NCBI GenBank assembly: GCA_025769875.1
Contig: JAGFNK010000099.1
Location: 62,001 to 126,000 of the forward strand
DNA from: Russula earlei
Lineage: Eukaryota > Basidiomycota > Agaricomycetes > Russulales > Russulaceae
Direction of reading: 5' to 3'
DNA length: 64,000 nt
Of the stretch, positions 29,987-40,460 are shown piece after piece (within the stretch, counting starts at the first letter, position 1; every line of letters begins with the position of its first letter). A program made the position numbers and the translations under genes. The notes below the pieces were generated by a model. The model was given only the letters and a program-made list of their open reading frames with translations, was not told where the DNA came from and did no database searches.

Positions 29987-30794
29987 TCGCGCGATGGGAA
30001 GCACACTTTCCATGTACCCGAGGTTCTCCCTTTCCTCGGATCCTGCGCCGCGCCGTCATGTACACAACGTTGCCATCGCATTCGACTACCGTACTAGCTT
30101 TGCTTCCACCTGTTCCAGCGCGACTTTACCAAATGGAGCAGGCGTGGCCAATTCGCATGGTCTTGCGGGTTCCAACCTAGTCGGGATCCGCGGGCTGATA
30201 GCCTACCAATACCGCGGACTACGACTTTAGGTCCTCCGAGGGTGCATGATTTGTACCTGTCTCGACAGAGAACCTGTAATTGATAATTCGCGACCTCCCT
30301 TGTCGAGATAGGGACTCTGCATGTTTTTGCCTGTATACCATGCTCGGTGACGGAGGTGAAGGCGCTTGGCTTGTAGACACGCAATAATCTTGATAACAAT
30401 ACCGGGTTCGCTCCTCGTACTCCCGGATCGTGTCAAATGGGATGGGTAGTCAGCTATCCGTTATGGACTGAAAGCTTGGTAGTAAACCCGGATCGGTTCG
30501 AAGACGGGAGCTGCATGAAGTTAGAGCGACGTTGTTATCCTTACTCTAACTCTGCGTTGAAATTACAAAATAATCGTCAGTAGATAAGATATGATCTCCG
30601 TCGCCTTGTTCTGGGTGACTTGTCTCACCGATGTGTGATGCCTTCAGTGAAGGTGTTGACTTGACGAGATTCAAGCCAGAGAATACACGTCCCATTGTAT
30701 ACAGCCTCGAAGGGATCTGCTGACGAACTGACAATAACACTATGCTATAACTCGAATTGATATAAACACGATAATGTAGTCATAGTAGCATGTG
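29987..30794. other. Intergenic, convergent 3' ends
   Basis: This lies between MAK16 and the short tropomyosin. I see only short ORFs, with no recognisable gene, RNA or repeat. Confidence 0.5.
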
Positions 30795-31375
30795 TCAGAG
30801 GCTGTCCATGTTAGCGACCAGATCATCCAGTTCACCTTGCGCCTTGCGATACTTTGCCTGCGCCTCCTGCAATGCGTAAAGGTATGTTCAATTCATGATT
30901 ACCGATCGATGCCAGTCGTACGTACCTCATACTTCTTCTCCCATTCATCGCGTTCCTGTTCGTATCGCTTGGCTTGACGCTCGGTGTGTTCGGCATCCAC
31001 GTCCACTCTCCGCAACCTGCGAAAGGTCACGATTCGATCGAGCCGGGCCAACGAGGAGCAACAAGGGTCGGGAAGAAAACGCACTTCTCCGTCGTATCCC
31101 TAAGCGAGGTGGACGTGCTTTCGAGTCGCCCCTCGAGATCCTCCAGCCTGTGATCCTTCGACTTGATTTCCTGCTCCCTCTCGAGAAGGGCCTGCTCGAG
31201 CTTCTTGTTCTTCGCTTCCGCAGCTTCGGCGCGAGCGATCGCGGAATCCGCCTCGGCGCGGAGGGAAGCGAGTTTCTGTAGGAGAGATTCGGTTGAGAGG
31301 TTTCAGAGAGAGACGACGACGAGCGGCTGATGATGACGCAGGTGGGGCGGTACTTGCCTCCTTGATTTTTTCCAT
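30795..31375 (-). CDS. Short tropomyosin paralogue, 123 residues
   Basis: This is a second tropomyosin. Exons 31375..31358, 31275..31085, 31016..30926 and 30866..30795 sum to 372 nt, or 123 aa. It begins MEKIKEKLASLRAEADSAIA and ends LDDLVANMDSL. Exons 1, 3 and 4 (18, 91 and 72 nt) have exactly the lengths and phases of the 161-residue tropomyosin at 12987..13648. Exon 2 is 191 nt instead of 305, an in-frame loss of 114 nt or 38 residues, corresponding to residues 49-86 of the longer protein. Intron 1 has a GC donor. The coiled-coil pattern is intact, with no proline. The protein would span about three actin-binding periods. It may polymerise on actin with different properties, or hetero-assemble; that is inference. 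Confidence 0.88.
31276..31357 (-). other. GC-AG intron in the short tropomyosin (82 nt)
   Basis: ATGGAAAAAATCAAGGAG is followed by GCAAGT, a near-perfect GC-donor consensus. The intron ends CTCCTACAG before AAACTCGCT. The same intron in the longer paralogue begins GTCCAG. The join MEKIKE-KLASLRAEAD fits the family. Confidence 0.9.
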
Positions 31376-32116
31376 GGGGGATCGGTGGTATGTGTTTGTT
31401 GCGAGGGATAAAAGGCGTTACAATGGAGGAAAGGATTCAAGGAAGGGTCGAGTCGATCCTGATCCTGCTACCGCGGAGCCATTGGCGGCATCGAGCACGT
31501 GAGGAGTGGCTGGAGGATCCTTGAAGTTTCCTTCTTCACAACATTACCAGCAGGTTAGGTCGCTGCCGGTCCCGGTATCGGTCCCAGCTCGTTCCCCTCT
31601 TCATTCACCTCATGTCCTATGTCCATGACGTCCCCGCCGGAACCCCTAGGTAGTCCGACTATCACGGGCATCCTCTTCACTCACGGACCTTGTCCGACGT
31701 TCCGTCCGCTCCAGTGGCGCAACGCCAGTGCACTTCCACGTTTCTAAACCCATACTTCCATTGCCTCGCCGATCCTCGCTTAATATGTCCCTTGCCTGCA
31801 TGCCTGAGAATCTGAGAAACCGGGGCGAACGACTCGAAGCTAGCTCGAGTCATCGCGTTGAGCTTTTTGAAAGCTTGAGCTTATATAATTCATAAGGGGC
31901 GAATACAAAGACATGTAGTATAGCGTCATGGATTAAGGGTATTGCTTTGTTGTCAAATACGCGAATTATTATATGATACGGGGGAGGGCTATGAGAATGG
32001 CGCTCAACTCATGAACAGCCCCCCAACTTAGCGCCTCTCCTTATTAGTGGCGTGTGCGCATTATAAAGATGGGTCCGTCGACAATCTTCGCAAGCCCCGT
32101 CTGATCTCTCCTCGTC
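31376..32116. other. Intergenic, divergent region
   Basis: This is shared upstream DNA of the short tropomyosin and the first BTB gene. There is no gene or repeat I can name. It marks the step from conserved to accessory sequence. Confidence 0.5.
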
Positions 32117-33183
32117 ATGACTCCCACACCTGAGGAGAAATTGGCGTCGGCTCCTTTCAACGATGTACGGGCTGACCTGATCCTGCAGTCTAACGACGAG
32201 GTGCCGGTGCACTTCCGCGTGTCCAAATTCCTCCTCTCCGTCGCCTCTCCGATCTTCGCCGACATGCTCACCATCCCCTTGCCCGCATCCCAAGAATCTC
32301 AGGAGGCCCAGGTCGTCGCTCTCCCGGAAGATTCGGAAACCCTCGATCTTTCCTTGCGCCATCTCTATCCCGTGCGATCCCCAGAGGTGGCCGAGCTGCG
32401 TCAGACGCGCATACTTGCCGACTTTGCGCACAAGTACCAAGTGGACGCGCTCGAGCAAGACATCACGCGCTACCTCACGGACGCCATCGGTCGCGACCCT
32501 GTTGGCGTTTACGCCATCGCCGATAGGTACGGTTACAAGAGCATCGGGGCAAAGGCGGCCCTGTTGTCCCTTAATCTTCATTTTTCCCGCCTCCGGTCTC
32601 AGCATGTCCAATACGCACCCGCGGAGCTGGAGCTCCTCAGATATCACGCCGCATGCGGGGAGGCGGCGAGTGCCGTCGCATCCCAGCGGACTTGGTTTCC
32701 ACCTTGGGTTCACAATATTGCATTCAACACGCACGAAGATATGGGTGGTGTTTCCTGCAAGGCATGCGAGACGCGGGATTTTATATCTGCCACGCCACGC
32801 ATCATCGCTTTCGCGCCGAGTCTTAGTGAGCTCGCGGCGCGGCGCCAGGCCTCTGGCAGAAAGCCACCCCCACCAGGAACGAGATTCGGCCCCCAGTGTT
32901 TATGGAACTACTTGCATCGCTCCGCAGTCGTTCTTGCACATCACCCAACTGCAGATGCGGTCACTACCGAGGACTTTGTCCTAAGAGAATTAAACTGTCT
33001 AGATTGTCCGCGGAACACCCGGCGAGACATGCTCGCATTCAGCAGACTCTTTGGAACAGAGATTAAGAAGGCCGTCGAACGGGTAGGTGATATACTTGAC
33101 CTACTGCTCCGAGTTGGCGCTGTTCAATAATGATTCCTCGTGATCGACAGGTTCCTTTACCTGAGACTTTGCGTGACTGTTGA
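32117..33183 (+). CDS. BTB/POZ-domain protein, array copy 1 (332 aa)
   Basis: BTB domains mediate dimerisation and often recruit Cullin-3. The role here is unknown. Two exons (32117..33082 and 33151..33183) encode 332 aa. The BTB domain covers roughly residues 14-120: FNDVRADLILQSNDEVPVHF, then SVASPIFADMLTIPLP, LDLSLRHLYPV and FAHKYQVDAL. A helical middle follows (DPVGVYAIADRYGYKSIG, LLRYHAACGEAASAVA). The C-terminal part has CKAC near residue 213 and CLDC near 294, with LWNYLHRSAVVLAHHPTADA between them. The final exon adds VPLPETLRDC. It is intact, and is the most diverged of the three intact copies. Confidence 0.88.
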
Positions 33184-35077
33184 CCCAAATCCGTTTGCAA
33201 AATACAGGTGCTGGTGCATCAATGCCATTATCTACTGCCGCGTATGAAGTCGTGCCAAACGTTCTGCTTTGACCTGCCGTTCTGTTCAAATTATCAAGGG
33301 CTCGTGATCGGGATCAGCCTGTGGCGCATGACGCGCTATCTCAGGGGAATAGTTATCTTGACGTCCAGATGGCGTGGGCTACTCCTATCTACTCTCACCA
33401 GTGTTTCTTTTGCTGTGTAACACCGACCTAAACACACTCATCTATCTGTATCCATATTTTGTACGTAACCTGGCTTCTCATCGAAAGATAGCGAAAACCC
33501 TCGACCTCAGGAAGTCGAACTTGTACTCTCAACGCTACATCGAGATGCACTTAAACACGAGCTGCCTCTTCGTCGGCCTTTTCGCGCAAGGACGGTTGAG
33601 AGCCTCGTTTTCTGAACCTGTATTCTTCATGGGAACAAACCCCAACCAGTCTCGTAGGTGGTGCACCGGTTGGCTTATACTCGTCGTTTCATACACAGAA
33701 CCAATTGATATGTGCGTGTGCGGGCAGGCAAAGGGCATCGACAATCACAATCACATCTATTGAACGCGCGATCAAAAGGGGCCGCTCGAATATGGTTCCG
33801 CAATAGGTGGGCGAAGGCGTGCAGTGGCAATATTTCCGGACAAGTACAAGGCTCCGGAGCACGGAAAGTACTGTAAGATGGACCGGCGACTTGCTGGTCC
33901 GGCAGTGCAAGAATCGGCCGCCTGAGTGCTTCAACATCAGAGCCCGGGATGTGGCCGAGAACAAGCGTAGGGCGACTCGGACGCAGAAGGCCCATGAGGA
34001 CTTTGCAGAGGATTTATTGAACTCCGACGGAAAGGTGAAGGAGCTCAAGCTCTTTTCGGAGAGAATAAAGGGAATGTACCCCAAGTCGTCGAACAGAGGG
34101 AGCAAGCAACAGAGTCGCCTCCAAGCATCCGAGTTCGAGTGGATCTCTTTATTCTTCTCATCTTCTCATTTTTCAGGACCTGCCGCGAGCAGAGAACTTG
34201 CAGTGGTGCACCACGGACGATTGTCGTATATACTTGTTCTTGCTGTAATGTTCCACATCGCTTGCTTCCTAGTTGTATATGGATCAGAAGTTATCTCGAC
34301 GATGACTTGGAGAGGCGGCTCTGTTCAGTTAGTATCCGGATGTCACACATCGTGTATCTCCATCCATCGGGCACTCCTTGCTAATCGCACCCAATATACC
34401 ACCAAAAACCACTGGAGCCGCGACTAGTAGGGAAGGCAAAAAAAAAAAAGGAAGGCGAAGACATTGGGACAATCAGTCGATTTGATTGATACGTATCACG
34501 TTTGTGTCGTACTCAGATTTAGCACGTCCTGGAGTCTTCTTGCCACGCCGCCGCAACGTGAACAAGGAATACGGGTTGAGGAACGCGTACTCCGCACCGA
34601 AAACTAACCTCTCCACAAGGGACACGACATCCAACGACCGTATGAGTCATATAACCAGCACATTCGGCATGGTCACGCGTGTGGCCGTACACAAGCACTC
34701 TCGCCACAAACCAGCCGGATCTTTTCATTGCTTGTCCTCACATGAGACATCCGACGTTGGAGGGGGGGCTAGTAGGGGAGGGGACGCGCCATCGATCGGA
34801 CTTGTAAAGGCGCGTCGGCGTCGCATTGTCACGTCACTTGGAGCACAGGTGCTCTGCCCCACAGTGCAGGCACCAACAAAATGTCTTTGGATTGGGGAAA
34901 CGTCGTTCACTGCTGTAGCAGATCACTGTCTACCTTTCCGAGCCGTGCGTGGGTGGGCGCAAAACTGCACTGCTGAACTGAACCCGCAGCAACTCTAAGC
35001 GCTGTTGCTATCGATGGAGTAAAAATGAAGAGCTTCATTTATCAGCGCAGCACGGCACTCCCTCCTTTCTCTTCATC
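33184..35077. other. Accessory intergenic region between BTB copies 1 and 2
   Basis: It holds a possible HMG-box remnant (33780..34150, listed separately), a poly-A tract near 34438, and several ORFs without recognisable similarity. Part of it is related to 38790..38990, downstream of BTB copy 3. Confidence 0.5.
33780..34150 (+). pseudogene. Possible decayed HMG-box gene fragment
   Basis: Two frames contain HMG-like pieces: RRAVAIFPDKYKAPEHGKY resembles the end of a fungal HMG box, and KNRPPECFNIRARDV ... LKLFSERIKGMYP resembles the start and the last helix of another. No continuous frame joins them and there is an in-frame stop between them. A diverged second copy of the first piece (AAILLEKYKAQEPEE) lies at about 38815..38870. 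The HMG assignment rests on a short pattern and is weak. Confidence 0.3.
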
Positions 35078-36186
35078 ATGTCCATGGAACATCCAACGCC
35101 TCAAGAGAGATTGGCAGAGGCTCCTTTCGACGACCCCCGCGCGGACATAATCCTGCAGTCCAGCGACGGACTGCAATTCCATGTCTTCAAAATCATTCTC
35201 ACTCTCGCATCTTCGGTCTTTGCTGACATGTTCAGTATCCCCTTACCCGCATCCAGCCGTCCCCATGACAAAGAAGTCGTCTCTCTATCAGAACGCTCTG
35301 AGGATCTTGAACTTTCTCTTCGCCACCTTTATCCGGTGCCACCCCCCGAGACGGTCCCATTAACGAATGTGGCCGTTCTCGCTGAGTTTGCACAAAAATA
35401 CCAAGTGGACGCATTGGAGAAGCCCATAACACAGTATCTCAGGGACAACGTTGAGCTCGACCCTGTTGGCGTTTATGCCATTGCCGTAACATATGGTTAC
35501 AAGGATGTCGGGACAGCTGCTGCTCGATCATGTCTCAATCTACCTTTCTCTCGTCTTAAATCCCTACACGAGCAATACGCAACAGCGCAGCATATTTCGG
35601 AACTTTTCAGCTATCATGTCGCATGTGGGGAGGCAGCCAGCGAGGTCGCGTCAGGACGTACATGGTTATCTTCGTTTCTCCAAGATGGATACTTCGTTTC
35701 AACCGGGGGTGGCTCACGCTACCGTTGCTCATCATGCTGCACGTTAGATTTCATAAATCTAGATCAGAATTCTGAATCATATGGTGGGCCATACAGCACA
35801 ACTTTGACTCTGATTTCGCTGACAAAGGATCATCAGGAAAAAGATATGGTCCACGGTGGTTGTGGAAATACCTACATCGTTCTGCCCTCATACTTGCAAG
35901 TCATCCGACTGCAGAAGCAGTTACAATGGAGGATTTTGTACTGAGAGCCAACGATTGCCCCTCGTGCAAACAGGACGCGCGACAATATATGCTCGACATC
36001 AGCGAGCGCTTTGGGGGAGAAATAACGACGAGAGTTGAGTGGGTAAGCATTTGCTGTCCCTTGTTTGCGATGTTTAGTTGATAATGATATATACTTATGT
36101 GACAGGTTCCCTTACCAGATGTTCTTACTCCTTCGGCCACTACTCCTCAACTCCCTGATACCTTTTTCACCGATTTCGACGATTAG
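35078..36186 (+). CDS. BTB/POZ-domain protein, array copy 2 (333 aa)
   Basis: This is a paralogue of copies 1 and 3. The model is three exons (35078..35783, 35828..36042, 36106..36186), 1002 nt or 333 aa. The BTB starts FDDPRADIILQSSDGLQFHV, with LASSVFADMFSIPLPAS and LELSLRHLYPVPPPE. The C-terminal CxxC motifs are CSSC (about residue 219) and CPSC. Without the short 44-nt intron at 35784..35827 the frame would break just before WLWKYLHRSALILASHPTAE. With it the protein is full length. The last exon gives VPLPDVLTPSATTPQLPD, longer than in copies 1 and 3. Closest relative in the array is the inverted pseudogene at 39208..40309. Confidence 0.82.
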
Positions 36187-37080
36187 AATGTGGACGGGCT
36201 CAGTACATGTGTGGCACTAATGCGATGCCAGAGAACTAAGTTTACTTGTATCATGTCGTGTATCTTGTATGATGTCCCCCTACTGAATTTCTGCGCATAC
36301 TTGTATACATAAATCGCACCTGGGCTCCCAAAATGTTCCTCAGAAGGCGACACAACACGTTCAAGGAGTCCCTTCGATACCAATAATTCAATGCCACAGT
36401 GAGGACATCCTTCTTATTCTTCGTTCGAGGTCGAGGGACTTCGCTGTGGGGGCGAATGAGAAAAGCGCCACAGAATATCTCCTGGGTACCGTTTGTTGTA
36501 CCATCCCAGTACGTCCACCAGCTTTTTGCCTGTCTGTACTGTGCCACCGACATTCGAGGTGGAAGACGTATCGTAAATCTCAGGTAAAAGCTCACTTTGC
36601 GTTGTAGCGTGTTGCACTTCCCAGTCGATTTTGTCCTTCTGGTCCAAGCCTGACGCTTTTTCCTTTCATTTAGGCCTTGCCTTTGAAAAGGCTCAACGTG
36701 CATATTTAGACGAAATATAGAGATGTGTCGGGGTTAGGTGGGACATCGAATGAATGAACCAGCGTGGGAAAAGCGAATGCCTGCCAAACTACTCTGGCGG
36801 TCCGCTCCGAGTCGGCCCACACGCGCGCCAGCCGCTGTGTGGTGTTCAAGTCCACGCAAGTCCATGGCAGTCGTCACTCGGTTCAGATCTAGGTCAGTCA
36901 TATGAATGCTCTCCCCTTCTCCGAAGACGTGGTCACATAAGTGTTGTGCGTGCTCCAGCGCTCCTGAAACAGAGTGGGATAGGCGCTTGTTCCTGCCTCA
37001 CCCCTTAGCAGTGCGCAGCCTTTATCGATGCAGCCTGCGCACGTCGTGACTCTGCCGCTCACCCTTGATCGCTTCTCGTC
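36187..37080. other. Intergenic region between BTB copies 2 and 3
   Basis: No gene is recognised. A minus-strand open frame (36703..36251) has no family features. The last about 80 bp resemble the region upstream of BTB copy 4. Confidence 0.45.
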
Positions 37081-38133
37081 ATGTCTACGACACCTGAACG
37101 GACAGAATCATTGACAGCGGCGCAGGCTCCTTTCGACGATGCACGGGCTGACCTAATTCTGCAGTCTAGCGATGGGGTGCACTTCCGCGTCTTCAAAGTC
37201 ATCCTCTCTCTTGCCTCCCCTATCTTCGCCGACATGTTCAGAATCCCTTCGCCTACCGATGCATCCCTAAATCATGGTGATGAAGGGCCGGTCGTCCGTC
37301 TCTCAGAGTGCTCCGGAGATCTTGATTTTTCCCTTCGTCACCTTTATCCCATTCGGACCCCCAATGCGGTCCCGTTACGAAATGTGGGCGTCCTCGCAGA
37401 GTTTGCGCGCAAATACCGCATAAATGCGTTGACAAAACACATCACGCGCTATCTCGCGGATAACATAGAGTTCGACCCCGTTGGCGTTTATGCCATCGCC
37501 GTCACATATGAATTCAAGGATATATGGGCGAAGGCCGCTCGGACATGTCTGGATCTTCCATTCTCTCGTCTCCAATCCCCGCTTTTGCACTATATAGCAG
37601 TGGAGTTTCATGTGGAACTCCTCAGATATCACGCTGCATGCGGGGAGGCTGCCAGTGGTGCTGCATCGGAGCGGAACTGGTTCTCGTCGCTTAACCAAGA
37701 TTTCGATGTGATTTCGATGGGGAATAAGGCGGGCTGCTCGCATTGCATCACGCAAGATTACCTTGATCATGGTCAGACTTCTCTCGTACACGATAGGCGT
37801 ATACAGCACATCTCTGACTCAGATCGGGTGTTACCAGGACCGAAGTTCTACGGCCCCTTGTGTCTGTGGAACTACTTATATCGTTCTACCCTCGTTCTCG
37901 TACATCACCCAAGTGCAAAAGCGGTTACTACCGAAGAATTTGTACTGAAGTCCAATACTTGCTCCTCGTGTGCAGATGGTATGCGACGACGCATGTTCGA
38001 TCTCAGCACAGCCTTTGGGAAAGAAATCAAGAAAGTGGTCGAGCGCGTATGTGTATTACAGTGCCTGTCGTTCTGTGATTGTGGTGCTCAATATTTCTGG
38101 CAGATACCTTTACCCAAGGCTGGTACTACGTAG
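37081..38133 (+). CDS. BTB/POZ-domain protein, array copy 3 (331 aa)
   Basis: Two exons (37081..38046, 38104..38133) give 331 aa. BTB motifs are FDDARADLILQSSDGVHFRV, LASPIFADMFRIPSPT and LDFSLRHLYPIRTPN. The middle is DPVGVYAIAVTYEFKDIWAK, and the C-terminal cysteine pairs are CSHC and CSSC around LWNYLYRSTLVLVHHPSAKA. The second exon gives IPLPKAGTT. Unlike copy 2 it reads straight through the site of the extra intron. Its closest relative is broken copy 4, and the similarity extends at least 700 bp into the 3' flank. Confidence 0.87.
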   Translation: MSTTPERTESLTAAQAPFDDARADLILQSSDGVHFRVFKVILSLASPIFADMFRIPSPTDASLNHGDEGPVVRLSECSGDLDFSLRHLYPIRTPNAVPLRNVGVLAEFARKYRINALTKHITRYLADNIEFDPVGVYAIAVTYEFKDIWAKAARTCLDLPFSRLQSPLLHYIAVEFHVELLRYHAACGEAASGAASERNWFSSLNQDFDVISMGNKAGCSHCITQDYLDHGQTSLVHDRRIQHISDSDRVLPGPKFYGPLCLWNYLYRSTLVLVHHPSAKAVTTEEFVLKSNTCSSCADGMRRRMFDLSTAFGKEIKKVVERVCVLQCLSFCDCGAQYFWQIPLPKAGTT

Positions 38134-39207
38134 CTGCTCTATCGCTACGATCTGGTCATGAGTGTAAGTGTTAGGATGTGTTCCCTGTTGTAGCTTTCGA
38201 ATCACAATGTCAACCTCATATATCCCAAACTCAAGCTCGAGTGTCTGTGAGCGGGATAACGACATAGCGATACATTCATTAACCCACTGCTCGGTCAACG
38301 GAGTTAGCAACCTATCTAGCAACCAGTCAGTCATGGATTCTTGTCATGGGATGAGAAAAATATAGGGTCAATTTGAGTTCAGTGAAACTTGTCGTCCTCG
38401 TACGCAACTGACACACTTCCCTCATGAGTCGACAAGCACGACCTTGTTATGTCCTCGTTATGGATATGACGGTGTCACAGAGCCTCCTCAAAGATACCGA
38501 TCCCCGCTTCCGACCTCTCAAACTGCCCCGTATCGTAGCGGAGGAGTTCTAGAAATTCATTTGGTACTACCATACTTTATGCGTCGCAACAACTACACTA
38601 AAATAGGATGGGTTTCATTCAGTGTTTACGATCCATGGCATAAAGTGAGCTCTGCATGATCGGGCAATTAGATCAACAGTCCTATGCGTCACGGTCGTTA
38701 AAGTCTGCTCTGGTATTTGTAGTGCTAATTGCATCACTTTGCCCTCATTCTTATGCATCAACCAAGGAGCTCGAATATCTGAGTAAAGGTAGATGGCTTT
38801 GCATGGGTGAAAGTATGCGGCAGCAATATTGCTGGAAAAGTACAAGGCTCAGGAGCCCGAAGAGGTACTTATTATAAAGATGGACAGCAAGTTAAAGAGG
38901 GGAGAAACAGTCACGGCGGGGGGGGGAGAGTGTTCAGTTCATCACGTTCACGAAAGAACGACGAGCCCAGAAGGTGAGAACGCATAGGAGAGGCGGGCAA
39001 CGCATTGGAAAAAAAAAAACATCAAATACACTATTATGAAATACACTTGAGGAAACCATTTACGATCCAGACTATGACATTTGTTCAGGAAACCTTTCTG
39101 ACCTCAAGAAAAACACGCTATAGTTGGCTGCAGTGTCTACAGATCATCAAATCATAGGCGGGCTCGACGGACCGGAACCTTTTTCTGATGCTAGCCCGTC
39201 CACATTC
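38134..39207. repeat. 3' flank of BTB copy 3, partly duplicated downstream of copy 4
   Basis: About 38134..38770 is a diverged direct repeat of about 41555..42285. Shared landmarks are CTCTATCGCTACGATCTG, AACTGCCCCGTATCGTAGCG and GGGCTCTATCC-free AT-rich spacing around them. The remainder holds an HMG-like scrap (about 38815), a G-run at 38918..38926 and an A-run near 39009. No gene is seen. Confidence 0.65.
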
Positions 39208-40309
39208 TAATAAATGACGTCGGTGAAAGCGGTATCGGGGATCGGAGGAGGAGCAGCGGTGGGAGAAAGGGCATCTGGTAAGGGCACCTGTCACACATTT
39301 TCAACGCGAACATCGCAAACAAGGAACAGAGGACACAGAAAAAATGCTTACGCCGTGAACTGCTATCTCAATTTCTTTCCCAAAAGCGCTCGCTGATGTC
39401 GAGCATATATCGTCGCGTGTGCCGTACGCATGCGCAGCCGTTGATGTTCAGTAAAAGATCTTCCGTTGTGACTGCTTCTGCAGCCGGACGCCTTGCAAGT
39501 ATGATGGTGGAATGATATATGTATTTCCACAACCACAATGGTCCATCTCTCCTTCCTGGCGAGCCTGTGTCAGCGTAGTCAGTGACATGTTTGTAGACAT
39601 ACTCGAGTTGGGAGTCTGATCTGGATCTACCCCCCGGCTGTTGCATGATACGCAATTGTAGCTTGAATTACCCCTAGCCAAGGTGCCATTTTTGAGAAAC
39701 GAGGATAACCATGTACGTCCTGATACTGCGATCTCGCTGGCAGCTTCCCCGCATGCGATATGATAGTCGAAAAGCTCTGAAATATGCTGTATCGTTACGT
39801 ATTGCTCGCACTGGGACCGAAGACAAGAAATAGGTAGTCTTAAACATGATCGAGCAGCAGTTATCCCGACATCCTTGTATCCGTATGCTATAGCGATAGA
39901 ATAGACGCCAATGGGGTCGAGCTCCATGTTGTCCTTGAGATTTTGCGTTATACGTTTTTCTAACGCGTCCACTTGGTATTTTCGTGCAAACTTTGCGAGG
40001 ACGGCCACATTCTCTAGTGGGACCGTCTCGAGGGATGGCATCGGATAAAGGTGGCGAAGGGAAAGATCTAGATCCTCAGAGCGTTCTGATAGAGGGACGA
40101 CCTGTACTTCATGAGGATTTGGGGAATGTGGGTGAAGGGATACTGAACATGTCAACGAAGACCGAAGAGGTGAGAGCGAGGATAATTTTGAAGACATGGA
40201 ATCGAACTTTGTCGCTTGACAGCAGGATTAAGTCTGCTTGGGGATGATCGAAAGGAGCCGCTGCCAATATCTCTTGACTCGGAGATGTTAGACATTCCGT
40301 CGTTGACAT
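39208..40309 (-). pseudogene. BTB/POZ paralogue, inverted copy 5, frameshifted
   Basis: It begins MSTTECLTSPSQEILAAAPF and continues with the BTB start (ADLILLSSDKVRFHV, FVDMFSIPSP). Near 40130 the frame shifts by one base compared with copy 2, and the first frame stops at once. The second frame gives LSERSEDLDLSLRHLYP through WLSSFLKNGTLARGN. A 38-nt GTATGT...ACAG intron (39602..39565) then restores the frame for WLWKYIYHSTIILARRPAAE. An extra T in GCGCTTTTGGG near 39393 shifts it again before the last exon (VPLPDALSPTAAPPPIPD). The second C-terminal cysteine pair is degraded to CAC. Two frameshifts make it a likely pseudogene of copy-2 type. Confidence 0.8.
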
Positions 40310-40460
40310 GACGAAGAGAAAGAAGAGGGAGTGGACTGCTTTCGATACCCCCTGAGAACACACGTGACATGGTATCCGCCGATAACCCCTCAGAATCGCG
40401 GTCCGGAGCTCCCTTCACACGTTGCGACACCTTACTGCTCATCTTTGATTTCTCTCCATC

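Noticed and set aside
34486..34998. A 170-codon plus-strand ORF between BTB copies 1 and 2.
   Set aside because: No motif, no splice-consistent extension, and composition like intergenic DNA.
36251..36703. A 150-codon minus-strand ORF between BTB copies 2 and 3.
   Set aside because: No recognisable domain; it relies on an alternative start codon.
37784..37820. A possible GTACAC...CTCAG intron in BTB copy 3 at the site used in copies 2 and 5.
   Set aside because: Its 37 nt would shift the frame, and copy 3 is full length without it.
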